Shown in pieces: positions 44,477 through 55,907 of a stretch of DNA of 64,000 nt. The notes under the pieces are model-generated. The model did no database searches. It had not been told where the DNA came from and saw nothing but the letters and a program-made list of their open reading frames with translations. The translations under genes were made by a program, and so were the position numbers. The first letter of the stretch is position 1, and each line of letters begins with the position of its first letter. Origin of the DNA: Ascidia mentula (lineage: Eukaryota > Chordata > Ascidiacea > Phlebobranchia > Ascidiidae); the NCBI GenBank assembly GCA_947561715.1, contig OX387197.1:13389001-13453000 (forward strand). Direction: 5' to 3'.

Positions 44477-46778
44477 TTCACAGAGCATCGACTCATATGT
44501 GGCCTGAATTGCTCAGAACCAATGGAATATAAAAAATGACACAAGAATTTATTTGATTTTGTCAATATTTTTTAGATAATTACCACTATTTATTTATTAT
44601 TTAATATTATTTGCATAAAAGATGAAAAACGGCCAAATTTAAGTATGGTTAACCAAGTAAATACAATTTTTGAAATTAAGCAGCAAAATTTGGCCCTATC
44701 TTATCTGGTTTACAAAGACTACAATCTGACATTTTGGACAAAAAACTACTTTATGTAGTACTGCACTATCTATCCAACATATGTCTTTACAAAAAGAGGA
44801 GTTATGCAAACCTAAAAATTTTGGGCAGATATGCAACCCAAAAAAAATTTAGGCAGATATGCAAACCCAAAACATTACGTCATCACTTGTATGACGTAAT
44901 TACATGTAAGGTGACTTGTAACACACGGTTGAAAAAGGTATTATAGCGGGTCATAATTAAAATCATCCACATGTTTTGAAAGATTGAGGATGAAACTACT
45001 TGAATTACATTTAAATAAATTCTTGTGGTTACATTAACTTAGAGTTTTTCGCCGCCGAAAAACGCCAAAATCGCATTTAACCCAATGCATTTTTCATTTT
45101 GCGTAAAGTGTTACTTATGCGTGACGAAAAGAGTTTCCATTCCATGTTTTAGTATTCTATGGCTACACATAGCGGAACATACTTGCACATAGCGACACAT
45201 AGCGGCACATAGTATATCTTCATGAGTCACCGACCACAGGAATTGTTGTGGGCAACAAGCAAATCACTCAGTATAGGTATTAATGTTGATGGCCTTCAAA
45301 ACTTGATTTTGGGTATTTAATACTGATTATGCCTATAGTGTCGTGTTTATGTATGTACATTGTTTTTTATGTACGTATATATTTTTTTCGATTTGTTAGT
45401 CTCCTCGGTGACATGGTGGTGATCAACGGGCTACAGATATATGAACATTATGATTTTGATTTATGTTGTTGATTTCTGGTGTTCGTTTTCCGGCAGTGGT
45501 TTCTACAATACCTTGAAAATCTCAGAAATAATTTTGCAGAAAAACGTGTGTAGATATGGACACGTGTATTGCATATATTTTGCACTTGGTTTGGCAATTT
45601 TTTGAAAAACTTTGTAGTTGTATCTGTCTCACAGTATATTCGTGGTCGGCAGGTCGGCGTTGTAACTAACTTTCCATTCGTTGTTAGCTGAAGTCCTCGC
45701 TCCAGACACTGTGCTTGCAAGTTTGTGTGTCGTTTCCGATTTCGGCTATGCGGCTGGTATTTTTTTTGCATTTTATTAATTGTTCCAAACATTTGTTTCT
45801 AGAAAACATTAAAAGGTTGTCAACTCGTTTGTTTTGTTTCTTCAAAATAAAAAAAAATAAAAGCACTTTAAAACTCTGCGAAAGGCCTATCTTCATACAT
45901 GTTTGTGTTAGCAATAGATCCAATCCGGAAACAAGAGGCCCTAAACTTATATTTGTCTGTTGGTGCTGCGAATACAGTTTGCCTGGCGTTGTGGAAGTTG
46001 TTGGCCAAGACATTCTTTTCTTGTAACATGTTTAATTTATTTGCAAAATAAATCATTGTGGAATTAGTTACGTTACTCAGTGGGACGTTTTGTGTGCCAT
46101 GAGATAGGTTAGCTGGCAAACATATTGTCAGGAGAAACATATATTAACCTGGTAAAAAACAGTGTAGGTTATATTTTCATACATATTTTTGTTGCGCCTT
46201 GTTTGAGTCGGACTGTCAATAGATAAAGGTTCGGTGTTTGCCGCTTTACTAGCATTGTCGTTCTAGGTCAGATAGCGCATTAAATAAAACTAAAAACTCT
46301 TTGATATGATCATTATGTTTGTAACAAGTCACTACTTTATTAAAGGAATGGATTCATTTCATGTTGTTGATTTTGGGGGCTCGTTTTTAAGGTTTTACGA
46401 AAGTTTGTTAAATTGATTTTCCAGGGGAAAAATATATTTTCCGTATAACTGTTGTAAAGTGATAGCCGAATAAAGATATGTTGATATTTCACAGAGAAAA
46501 AACTGCTTTATGATTACCTAGAAATGTTTTCAAACAAATTCTTCACTTTATTCTGCAAAAAATTCGTCGAAATCGAAAAAGGAACGGCAAAGTTGTGTGC
46601 GTTACAATTTTGTCGACGGGAAAAAGGTTTTTTCGTTTTCTGCTTTCGTTGCTCTAAATAAAGTTTTTAGTAATTATTGTCTTTTTTAAGTAATTGTTGG
46701 CTCACCTGAAGCTTAAGTCTTCTTTATTGTGAAATATTCTAGAAGTAGATGTTGCTTTAATCATGGTAATTTTTAGGA
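44477..46778. other. Intergenic, transposon array to ST7
   Basis: I see no supportable gene. Overlapping open frames at 45448-46140 occur on both strands with no recognisable domain. A short CACATAGCGG-type tandem lies near 45165-45210. The ST7 promoter and possible 5' UTR exon must lie in the right part. Confidence 0.45.
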
Positions 46779-49700
46779 ATGGCTATTTTCTCTGAGTTTG
46801 TTGAACAAATTCACGTTCTTCTTGTATTTATGTGGACTATAATCAAAGGATTTTTTGGGGGACTGCCGATATATTGGTCGTGGAACTATCTTTGGGGCAT
46901 CTGGTTATTTTTGGTTATATTTTTGATTTATTTTCTGCGTGGACCTTTAAAGTTAGTTGAAAACTTTGGTGCAAGTAAGTAACTTTATACTACTAAATTA
47001 TTGCATCAAGCTAAGCACAAAATACATATGAAATCATTTAAACCACTTGCTAGTGGTTCAGATGTTGACTGTAAATAACACTTAAGAATTACAAACAAAA
47101 TAGGCCCATGCGAACTTATGAATATGCCAGACCAACGTTTCCCAAAGTGAGCCAGATTGGAGAGTTTGTAATTTGCAATAAGGACTTTTTTCAGTGAACG
47201 TGCAGACAAACATTTTTCGTATGTTAATGTATTGTGAGTAAATTGGCACCCCTGTGAACAACATCTACTGTTTATACTATGTTTGGATGATGGCTTATTC
47301 GTGTTAGTTGCATGAAAAAAGTTGTCAAAAAATGGATTTCTCTGCACTTATAAAGCGATGTAGTTCCCACAAATAAAAGTCATGTACTTCTGAACTTGTT
47401 ATTATGGTTAAATTATAAATATAGGTAAAGATTGTAAATTTGATGTTCAAGCTGTAATGAGATTTTTCATTTTATTACAGTGAGTGTTTTTGTGAGTTCG
47501 CTCACTCCAAAGTTTTATGTTGCTCTTACTGGAACTTCTTCACTGCTGTCAGGAATAATTTTGGTGGGTAACTTTGCTTTGTCTCAAAAATGTGATTTCA
47601 GGCTGACATGTAAATCCTAGTTTTTTTTTAATTAAAAATTTATCATATAACCAGGTTACCGTTTTGGTTTATTTTTTGATGTCTTGGAAAATATAAACGT
47701 ACATACCTATTTTCAAGAACACACTCATGTTCGATTTGTGTGCTCACTGTGTCATTAAGTTGGTTTGTTGAATAATTTCATTTGTAACTACTTTTCTTGA
47801 TGTTAAGCAGAAGTTTTCATCTAAGATTTTCATTTCAAACTATGGAAGTAATAAAAATAAATTACAATGGCCAGTTTAAGCACTATGAGTTTTTTTTTGT
47901 GGACATAAAAGAAAATTTTTGGTTGTCATAAAGGGTTTGTTTGAACCATCATTGGTGTTTTAGTGGAAGAACATATATTTTTTTGTGAAAAACAGACGAA
48001 AATTAAAATAAATGTTTGGCTACATTTAAGTTTTGTTAGAATCATATCAAACAATTATACCTCTTGTAACAGTTGTAATTGAATTATAGCAAAAGTAAAT
48101 AACCTACAAGTCTGTAGTTTTTAAATATGCTTGTTGTTGATGAGTAGTTGACCAATGAATATACAAACGGTTGTTTCAAAAGCAACAATTACCATGCAGT
48201 GGCGCAACTGGTGAAAATTAAGGAAGACAGGCAGGGGTTATGCAAAGGGAAGAGGCCAATTTGTTTCTTTGCAATTGCAATATCATTAGTTGTAATCGAG
48301 CTTTGCAAAATACTGATGCCTGTTTGTGTTAATCGCTTAATAAATATGTTTTTATGAATGTTTTACACACCTTTGCCACAAACCAAAGCGTGCATTTACA
48401 ATAAAACGTGAGCACCACACTTTTCTTTGCCCTTGCCATAAAAGGACTTGCACTGATTAGAAAAACAGGCTTGATTGAATAAGAACTTGGCCCAACCCAC
48501 GGGAAAAAGGTTCGTCCCTTAAGATAACAAACAATGCTACATTTTAGTCAACAATTCTATGTGTTTGAAAACAATGGCAATTTTTGAAAAGGGACATTTT
48601 CTAAATAGACATTAAACATTTTTTTTTCCTAAAAGGTCACTTCAGATGGCAATTCACCAGAGTCAAAAGGGGTGTGAAACCAATACCGTAACTGTGCCGT
48701 GTTATGCAAAGTGGATCATTGTTTAGTGTACAAACTAGGACATATCATTGTTATGCAACCGAAACCCGAATGTTATTACTCGTGTTGACCACTTGACATA
48801 GACAATAAAGGATGCCAACATTTGAACCAAACAAACTGCTGCGAAGTCGAACACTTGCTAATGTAGTTTAATTTGTTTTGTTGCAATATTAGATAGCAAC
48901 TGCTATGTGCCAGTTTGGATCTCTGTTCATCGTTAATGCGGCCTTTTCGGCTAATACATGGCATGCAATAAAATTCTGGAACAGTTTTGTGATGGCGTCA
49001 CAATACATTTTCCCCCCTTGAAATATGAAAACTAGGTGCCTATGGGTATATATATTGCTATTATTTTCGATTAATTTAATAAACTGAAATATTCATGTTA
49101 ATGATGTTGTATTGTGATCAAAAACATTCATTATTACATCAATCCCTAAACCATGTGTAGGGTTAAATAAAGTTGGTTACCACTGGCTATGTGGTAGAAT
49201 TATTTAAGCTAAAAATTGCCAAATTGCAAGCCGTTTTATATTATGCCTTTATTGCATTTTGAATATCACCACAGTATCGCTTCTATTTTACAAAAAAAAA
49301 CAACCTGAGGCAAACAAGCAAATTGCAAGCCATTTTAAAAAAACAAAACAGTAACTAAAAATAAGTAGCTTGTGCTTAGTTGATGCAAATTTGCTTGTTT
49401 GCCTCCGTTTTTTTTTTGTAAAATAGAAGCGTTACTGTGGTGATATTCAAAATGCAATAAAGGCATAATATATTGGTACTAACTATCAACACTTATTAAG
49501 ATACGAATGAAGTACAACATAGTATAACAATACATACTTCATTTGTCTCCAAGCAGAGATGCAATTTGTAACTTTTAGGGGTGTCGCCTGAATTAAGTTA
49601 GAATGATTCTTGCCCCAAGTCAATTGAAAAGATTGTTATATGTGTGTCATTATTTTTCAATTGTTACACATGTTAAAATTCATGTATATAAATAAGAAAT

Positions 49701-52700
49701 TCGCAACCAAGGAAAGTAATACTGCTTGCAGGAAAATTATAAACCGATCTTACTCTGCAGTACAAATTGAAATTTGGATTTGGATAGTTTGGGATTCAAA
49801 TCCTCCATATTTATTATTTTGAATTGCCCATCTCTAAATATGGTTCTTGTAAGTTTCCAGGTGATCAGTCTACCTATTTATTTTTCAGGTCTTTGAATGG
49901 TGGTATTTTAGAAAATATGGGACTTCATTCATAGAACAAGTATCTGTCAATCATTTGGGTCCACTATTAGGAGGTGATGAAACTGAACCAAGCTCACAAA
50001 CAACAAATGAAAATAAGCAGAGTAAGTGATTCCTAACAAATTTTTGTGAACACAAACCTGACAAGGTGTGTTTCAAAAGGCTTGTATTGGGTAGCTGGGT
50101 TTTGTTTTGTGTCATTTGTCTGTCACTAACCCATTTTTTTTAGAAATGTCACAAAAAATAAAAGCCGTTTCGGACACAATGTCCCAAAGGAAATTGGCTG
50201 ATTATTCAAGTTGCTTACATTTTTGCGAACGAAAGTATTATACCGTAAATAACCAAAATAAATTGAACATGTCCTACATTTTTGCTGGCATTTCGGTTAT
50301 TTGACAGAAATTTTTTGTGAAAAAAAAACCAGTTGGATAGTGACTACTTGCAAGTCTCAAAGTATATTTATACATTCTTATGGTGCTTTTATGTTTCTTC
50401 ACCTGAGCAATATTTTAACCCAGAGTAAATGAAATTTTGCCAGTTAAAATGACCTGGATAGCACACAAAAATTTTACCATCAATAAAACTGCTCATGAAG
50501 TTACCATTGAATTGTTATGATCTAGTCCACATTTTGTCAAAAAAGTATTTTCATTATAAGCCTCCAATGTTTTTTCTTCAATGAATTATCATTCAAAATT
50601 TGTTAATTATTTGATATGACACTAGAACTCGGTTAATTGGGATTCTTTTTTTGTTTGGAATTCGAAAAGTTCCAAAGATGTTGTTTTTTCATAAATGTGG
50701 CCAAAAGAAAAAAGGGGGAAATTGTGGCGATCATGGGGCTGGAATGGGAAGTGATTCCCAGAATTGTTTGATTAGACCTTTAGTAATTTGATTTTTCTGG
50801 AAACCGATATTAGGTGATAATACTAGTCCAGAATCTACCAAAAATATTTTTAAATATTTTATTTTCATGGGTGATGAGGTCCACAAACTTGACTAAATTA
50901 TTTTTGCGATGAGAAACCCTGCAAAAAGCACTGCAACTGTGTTTCCAACCTTAGCAGTGATTGCACAAAAGGCATATTGGCAAAGTGAATGAAACGCACG
51001 TTGCAGTGTTGTAGAGAATAATGCAGTTAAGCAAAGTTCTAACCACAGGTAGTTGTTATGATCCACCTTGTAACTGAAATGTGGTTTGAGTACTAATTCA
51101 AGGTTGTAGCAGGATAATCTACACATATTTGGATAATAAGATAACGTAAAAAGAGGAAGTTTAAATCCGGATTTGGTGAATGTACTTCCAACTCTGTTCA
51201 ATAGGCAAGTTCCAGATAAATTGAATCTGGATTGATTTCTACTGTATAACATAATCTGTTGGACCTTTAAACTAAGCTCAATAATGCAGAAATCTATTGA
51301 AAATTGTTAACAAAACATGGAGGTATATATGGCTACATGTAGTTTATACATCGCCATGTTATTGGGCGGTAATGTGATATTTCAAAAACTACTTAGTTAA
51401 TTTTAATGAAATTTGGAATTTTGAGGTCCTTCCTGTATGTCCGAATGCAGTTTGGCAAGGGAATTAAGGCGAGCATAAAATACGTTCTATTGTGTGTCGC
51501 GCAAGTCTGTCTTGTAATGCTTTGGATCTCATTATAATGATTCTTGGCGGTTTGATTTTGAAATCTCGATAGCCGGGATGTGCATTGTTGCCTAAAACTC
51601 GCTGAGATACAACTGCATCATTCCGCAACAATTGGTTTTGTTCTCCCTTTTTTGTTATTGTTCGACAAATGCACATGCACATAAGCCACCTAAAAGTCAT
51701 GTGTTTTTGTCAACGCAGATTGGCTGATATATTACATAAATTACTTTAATGCACACTACTTGTTTTTATTGAATATACCCAGTAAATGTCCAAAAATATT
51801 CAAAAAGACCAACATATTTTCTTGCACTTCGGACATTTGTCAGAAATTTTCTCCATTTAAATAAATAAAACACAAAGGCAAAAAGGGTTGGTTTACTCTA
51901 TTTTATTGAAATTCAAGATGAATAATTTAACATTCTTAGAAATATAACACATTTAAAAATTTATTTTACAGAATGTAAAGTATGGAGAAATCCTTTGAAC
52001 TTATTGCGAGGTTCTGAATACAACAGGTATTGGACAATCTTTTTGGTATGTTTTTTTGCATGTATGTATATATATGTAAGTTTATTGTCAGATATTTGTG
52101 GGTAACTGGATTGGAACCACTAACTTATTATGACATGAATTTGTCTGCACAAGACCATCAAACGTTTTTCACATGTGACACTGACCATCTGAGACAAGCT
52201 GATAGTAGTGAGTATCCAAGAAATCAAGCTTTTAAGATTATCTGCATTATTACACTAAATTGTTTTCCTTGTTTGACCAAAACAATTGCTGTGACTTGTG
52301 ACCTTCTGATGGGGGGTACCGCCATATGGGGGGGTTGTCTAACTAACCGTTGAGCAACTAATTTTGTTGCCATTGTGTAGCGAAATGTTGGAGCCAACAC
52401 AAAATCGCAAAGGAATGAACTTTTTGTGATTCAATGCTTCACAAACCCAACCCCCATTTTTTTTAGCCTTGGTGTCAGCCAAAACAATTGTATGCAACTA
52501 GTTTTGACCAGAGTCTGCAGGTAAGAAGCAGGACCACAAAATTTTGGGGGGATTTTTCTGATTTTGTGTTGTAATCTAAGGGTAATTGTGGTCGAGCATT
52601 GCAAAATACAAACACCAGTGTTGGTGCGATTCGTCACATAAAATAGTGGCTTCCTGACTTGCTCAATTGCGAACACATGCGAGTTTTTGTGGTATTACTT

Positions 52701-55700
52701 ACGCCGTAGTATTATTACTACTACTTTGAAAGAAAGGCTTAAATATATTTGTCACCCAAGGAGTTCAAATGTGGGCTTACGTTTACAAGAAAACATGCAA
52801 CTAAAAACTATTTTGCATGCGGTGGCCTTGCAAGCACTAACAGTTTTTTAAACATGCGTAATATTGGCAACATGTTCAACAACTACACTAATTGACTTTA
52901 CACACGGGAAAACTGCTGGCCATTGCAACACCGTGACCACTATAAAATACATTTCATCCTTAAACTGACGAAAAATGACATTTTTTTCGAAACAATGCAA
53001 CATGTTGGGTAACAATGCTCCCTGTTTGGAAACAATGGCTAGTGCAAGCATAATGCGTTTTTAGGTCAACGTTGAGGAAGTTTCTGGTTTTCACGTGGAT
53101 TTCGGCAAAAAAAATTACGACGGCGTCCGTTTAGTTATCAAATAAACAAAAAAATATTTTACAAAGGGAGGGTTTTTTTATAAGTAAACTGTCTAATTAT
53201 ATTGCATTTAGCTCACTTAATTTGAAGTTGTAAAACTGATATTATGATTTTGTATTGTACAGCCTATGGATAACGTTCACAAAAGCAATGTTGTACAAAC
53301 TAACAACCTGATTTGTTTAAAACAACAAACATGTAGTTGCCAATATGTAACATAGAAAACATTTTCGGTTAAAGCAATCTTTTTTATTTACTCTTTTTTG
53401 CAGTTTATTTTTTTGAATTTTTTCATTTAACGATAAATATTTTGGTCACTCCAAATATAATCCACAAACTACTTCATTCTATAACCAAAGGTTTTGTCGT
53501 CAGTTTGTTCATTCCATGTAAGATTTTAGAACCACAAACAAAAAGGCATTTTTTGTGATTTAACTTTTAACCACATCTCCAATCAATTGTGCAGGTATTT
53601 AAATGTTATAAACATTTGGTACATACAATTAAAAAAACCTTCCTCAGAAAAATGCAGCATTATAAAAAGCATGTTGTTACTTTTAGTTATGCAAAAAGCT
53701 TGGCGAGAACGTAACCCAAAATCTCGAATTAAAGCAGCACACCTTGCTCTTGAAGAAGACACAGAGTATGTTTTTTACAGTAACTTCTTGTTACAAAATG
53801 TTCTTTAAACCTTTTTTTGTTTGAATTAGCTGTTCTACTGGATACATTTTACTAGCTGAGGAAGAAGCAACTACCATACAGCAGGTGACAAAAACTCGTG
53901 TATACACCAAATGATTAATATTTGTTTATAAACTGTTATATTTAGGCTGAAAAAATGTTCAAAAAGGCCTTGAAATCAGGTGAAACTATTTATCGAAAAA
54001 GTCAGACGTTACAGCACCACAGCAACATACATGAAGCTGAACATCGTTAGTCTTTTTTAATGGTAAAATTATACTTGTTAATTACTTCTGTATTTCAGGT
54101 CGTGACACAAATGTTTTAGTATATGTAAAAAGAAGATTGGCAATGTGTGCCAGGAAATTGGCAAAAACCAAGGAAGCTGTTAAGATTATGCGAGATGTGA
54201 GTTTAAAATTATTGTATCATAAACTCTTTTCCTAGTTTATTTTGTTAATCGCAAAAAAGTTTGGGTTACAAAATCAAGTTATCTTAATAAACTTGTTATG
54301 ACTGTGTCGCTACGTGGCATCATCTTGCTATTCTTTACATAAAACAATCCAAATTTAATGTGTTTTTTTTAAGTGGGTATACTCTAAAACAAATGTGTAT
54401 CATAGTAAGCACTGACCATTTTTAAATATCTTGACAATAAATATCTATTTGCAATGATACATTAGGTTTGTGTAAGACACAGGCAAATTGTGCACCATTC
54501 TGTTACTGTATCAAACATTATCTGAAAACTACCTATATTTGGAACTTCTTTTCAGTTTATTATATCAAACGGTTTCTATGCACACAACAGAAAACTGTTG
54601 CTGCAAGTTTACATAGTAGCATACTATAATGTTAACTTCTCACACAGTTCCACTCTCAATTCTAAACCATTAATTCTAGAAACACTTTATATCCAACACC
54701 ACAAACCATCACTTAACCTAGTTGGTAGCTCCAGATCACTCTGCCTCTTTAACACCTAGGTCCTCACTGCTGTCACATCTTTTACTTTGTTAGTTGATGA
54801 AAGAATTTCCACTTTTAAATGAGCTGAACATTCATGAAAACCTTTTGGAAGCTTTGTTGGAACTTCAGGCATATTCAGATGCCCAGGCTTTACTGTACAA
54901 GTATGATGGTAATACAATTTGCTTAGATCTTGTTATGCACCTGATCTAAAGTAATATAACATGAAACTATATTTTTAGACATTAGTCTTCCAAAATCAGC
55001 CACTATTTGTTACACTGCTGCCCTGCTCAAGGCTAGAGCTGTTTGTGACAAGTTTTCTCTTGAGGTTGCTACAAAAAGGGGATTATCCACTGCAGAAATG
55101 AGTGCTGTGGAAGCTATACATCGGGCTGTTGAATTTAACCCACATGTACCAAAGGTGAACCAATCAAAGAGATTTATGATGTTTGTGCGTAAGTTAGCTG
55201 CTGTTTTATAGTATTTACTGGAAATGAAAAATCTTATTTTGCCACCTGAGCATATATTAAAGCGTGGTGATTCAGAAGCAATTGCATACTCGTTTTATCA
55301 TTTGCCACATTGGAAAAATGTTGATGGTGCTCTGAATCTTTTGCATTGTACATGGGAAGGAAGTACGAAAAATACAAGTGATTTAAACAATTGTTTAAAC
55401 AAGATTTTTTCAGCATTTCGAATGATACCTTATCCTTTGGAAAAAGGTCATCTTTTTTATCCATATCCAAATTGTACAGAAAGTGCAGATCGGGAGCTTC
55501 TTCCAAGTAAGTTTTGCGGGTCATTTAATCATGTATCTGTCTGACCACACACCACTCAAGACGTTGGACTAAAAATAGCAAAATTGGTTGTTGCAGGTTT
55601 TCACTATGTGTCTGTATATCCTAAAAAGGAATGGCCATTTTTCATTGTATTTGTTGGGTGTCTTTGCTCATTTACTGCCATGCTTGCCATTTTAACCCAT

Positions 55701-55893
55701 CAATATCCAGATTCCATGATAATAATTGCACATGGAATTAGTGAGGTAAGTTTTCTGTATATAAGTATGAGTTTCTTGTCTACAATTTTTTTTTTAGTTT
55801 TTGGGAATTTTGATTCAACCAATTGCTTTTGTGTTGGAGAAAATAGATGGATTCATGCCAACATCACTGTGGCACGTACTGACCAGAATTTAA
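46779..55893 (+). CDS. ST7: Suppressor of tumorigenicity 7 (ST7) ortholog
   Basis: Fifteen exons join in frame to 1695 nt (564 aa): 46779-46974, 47481-47563, 49889-50021, 51972-52026, 52092-52207, 53687-53765, 53830-53884, 53946-54045, 54099-54196, 54794-54908, 54979-55154, 55212-55362, 55414-55506, 55597-55745, 55798-55893. Near-identical blocks to vertebrate ST7 include [102 protein letters not shown] and [18 protein letters not shown]. The tail ends SLWHVLTRI, as in the human isoform ending SLWHQLTRI. Hydrophobic segments lie near residues 35-52, in exon 2 and in exon 14, and a TPR-like helical middle connects them. Family knowledge: a conserved multi-pass membrane protein, proposed tumour suppressor; biochemical role unclear. 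The N-terminus is about 18 residues longer than the human one. An acceptor-like TTTTTAG lies 2 nt before the ATG. Confidence 0.96.
48641..49050. repeat. Dispersed repeat, fullest copy seen
   Basis: Its left part (48641-48815) matches 23178-23385 and its right part (48972-49045) matches 8640-8705. The three places may be copies of one unclassified element of about 400 bp or more. No coding frame or termini are recognised. It lies in ST7 intron 2. Confidence 0.5.
49238..49471. repeat. Long inverted repeat (foldback element)
   Basis: The arms are about 95 bp each and nearly perfect inverse complements. The left begins ATATTATGCCTTTATTGCA and the right ends with its complement at 49471. Both include AATATCACCACAGTA and GGCAAACAAGCAAAT. 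A short centre of about 45 bp separates them. The structure fits a palindromic MITE in ST7 intron 2; no convincing target duplication is seen. Confidence 0.8.
52855..53045 (-). repeat. Relative of the 2.4-kb hAT MITE
   Basis: Read on the minus strand, it follows 2430-2610 closely. Shared blocks are TTTCCAAACAGGGAGCAT, AACATGTTGCATTGTT and AAGTCAATTAGTGTAGTTGT. It lies in ST7 intron 5. Termini and target duplication are not visible, so it is an older or partial copy. Confidence 0.7.
55363..55413 (+). other. 51-nt in-frame intron of ST7
   Basis: It begins GTACGA and ends TTTTTTCAG. Removing it restores CTWEGTFRMIPY, the exact vertebrate wording. It is a multiple of three and has no stop, so retention would only add 17 residues. 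Its small size indicates how short introns get in this genome. Confidence 0.85.
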
Positions 55894-55901
55894 GTCTCTC
55901 G

Positions 55902-55907
55902 AATAAA
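55902..55907 (+). terminator. Possible poly(A) signal of ST7
   Basis: AATAAA occurs only 8 nt after the stop codon. If used, the 3' UTR would be about 20-30 nt long. A later signal cannot be excluded. Confidence 0.4.

Noticed and set aside
45448-46140. Cluster of overlapping frames on both strands before ST7.
   Set aside because: Mutually overlapping, no domain, lysine/cysteine-rich text typical of AT-rich noncoding DNA.
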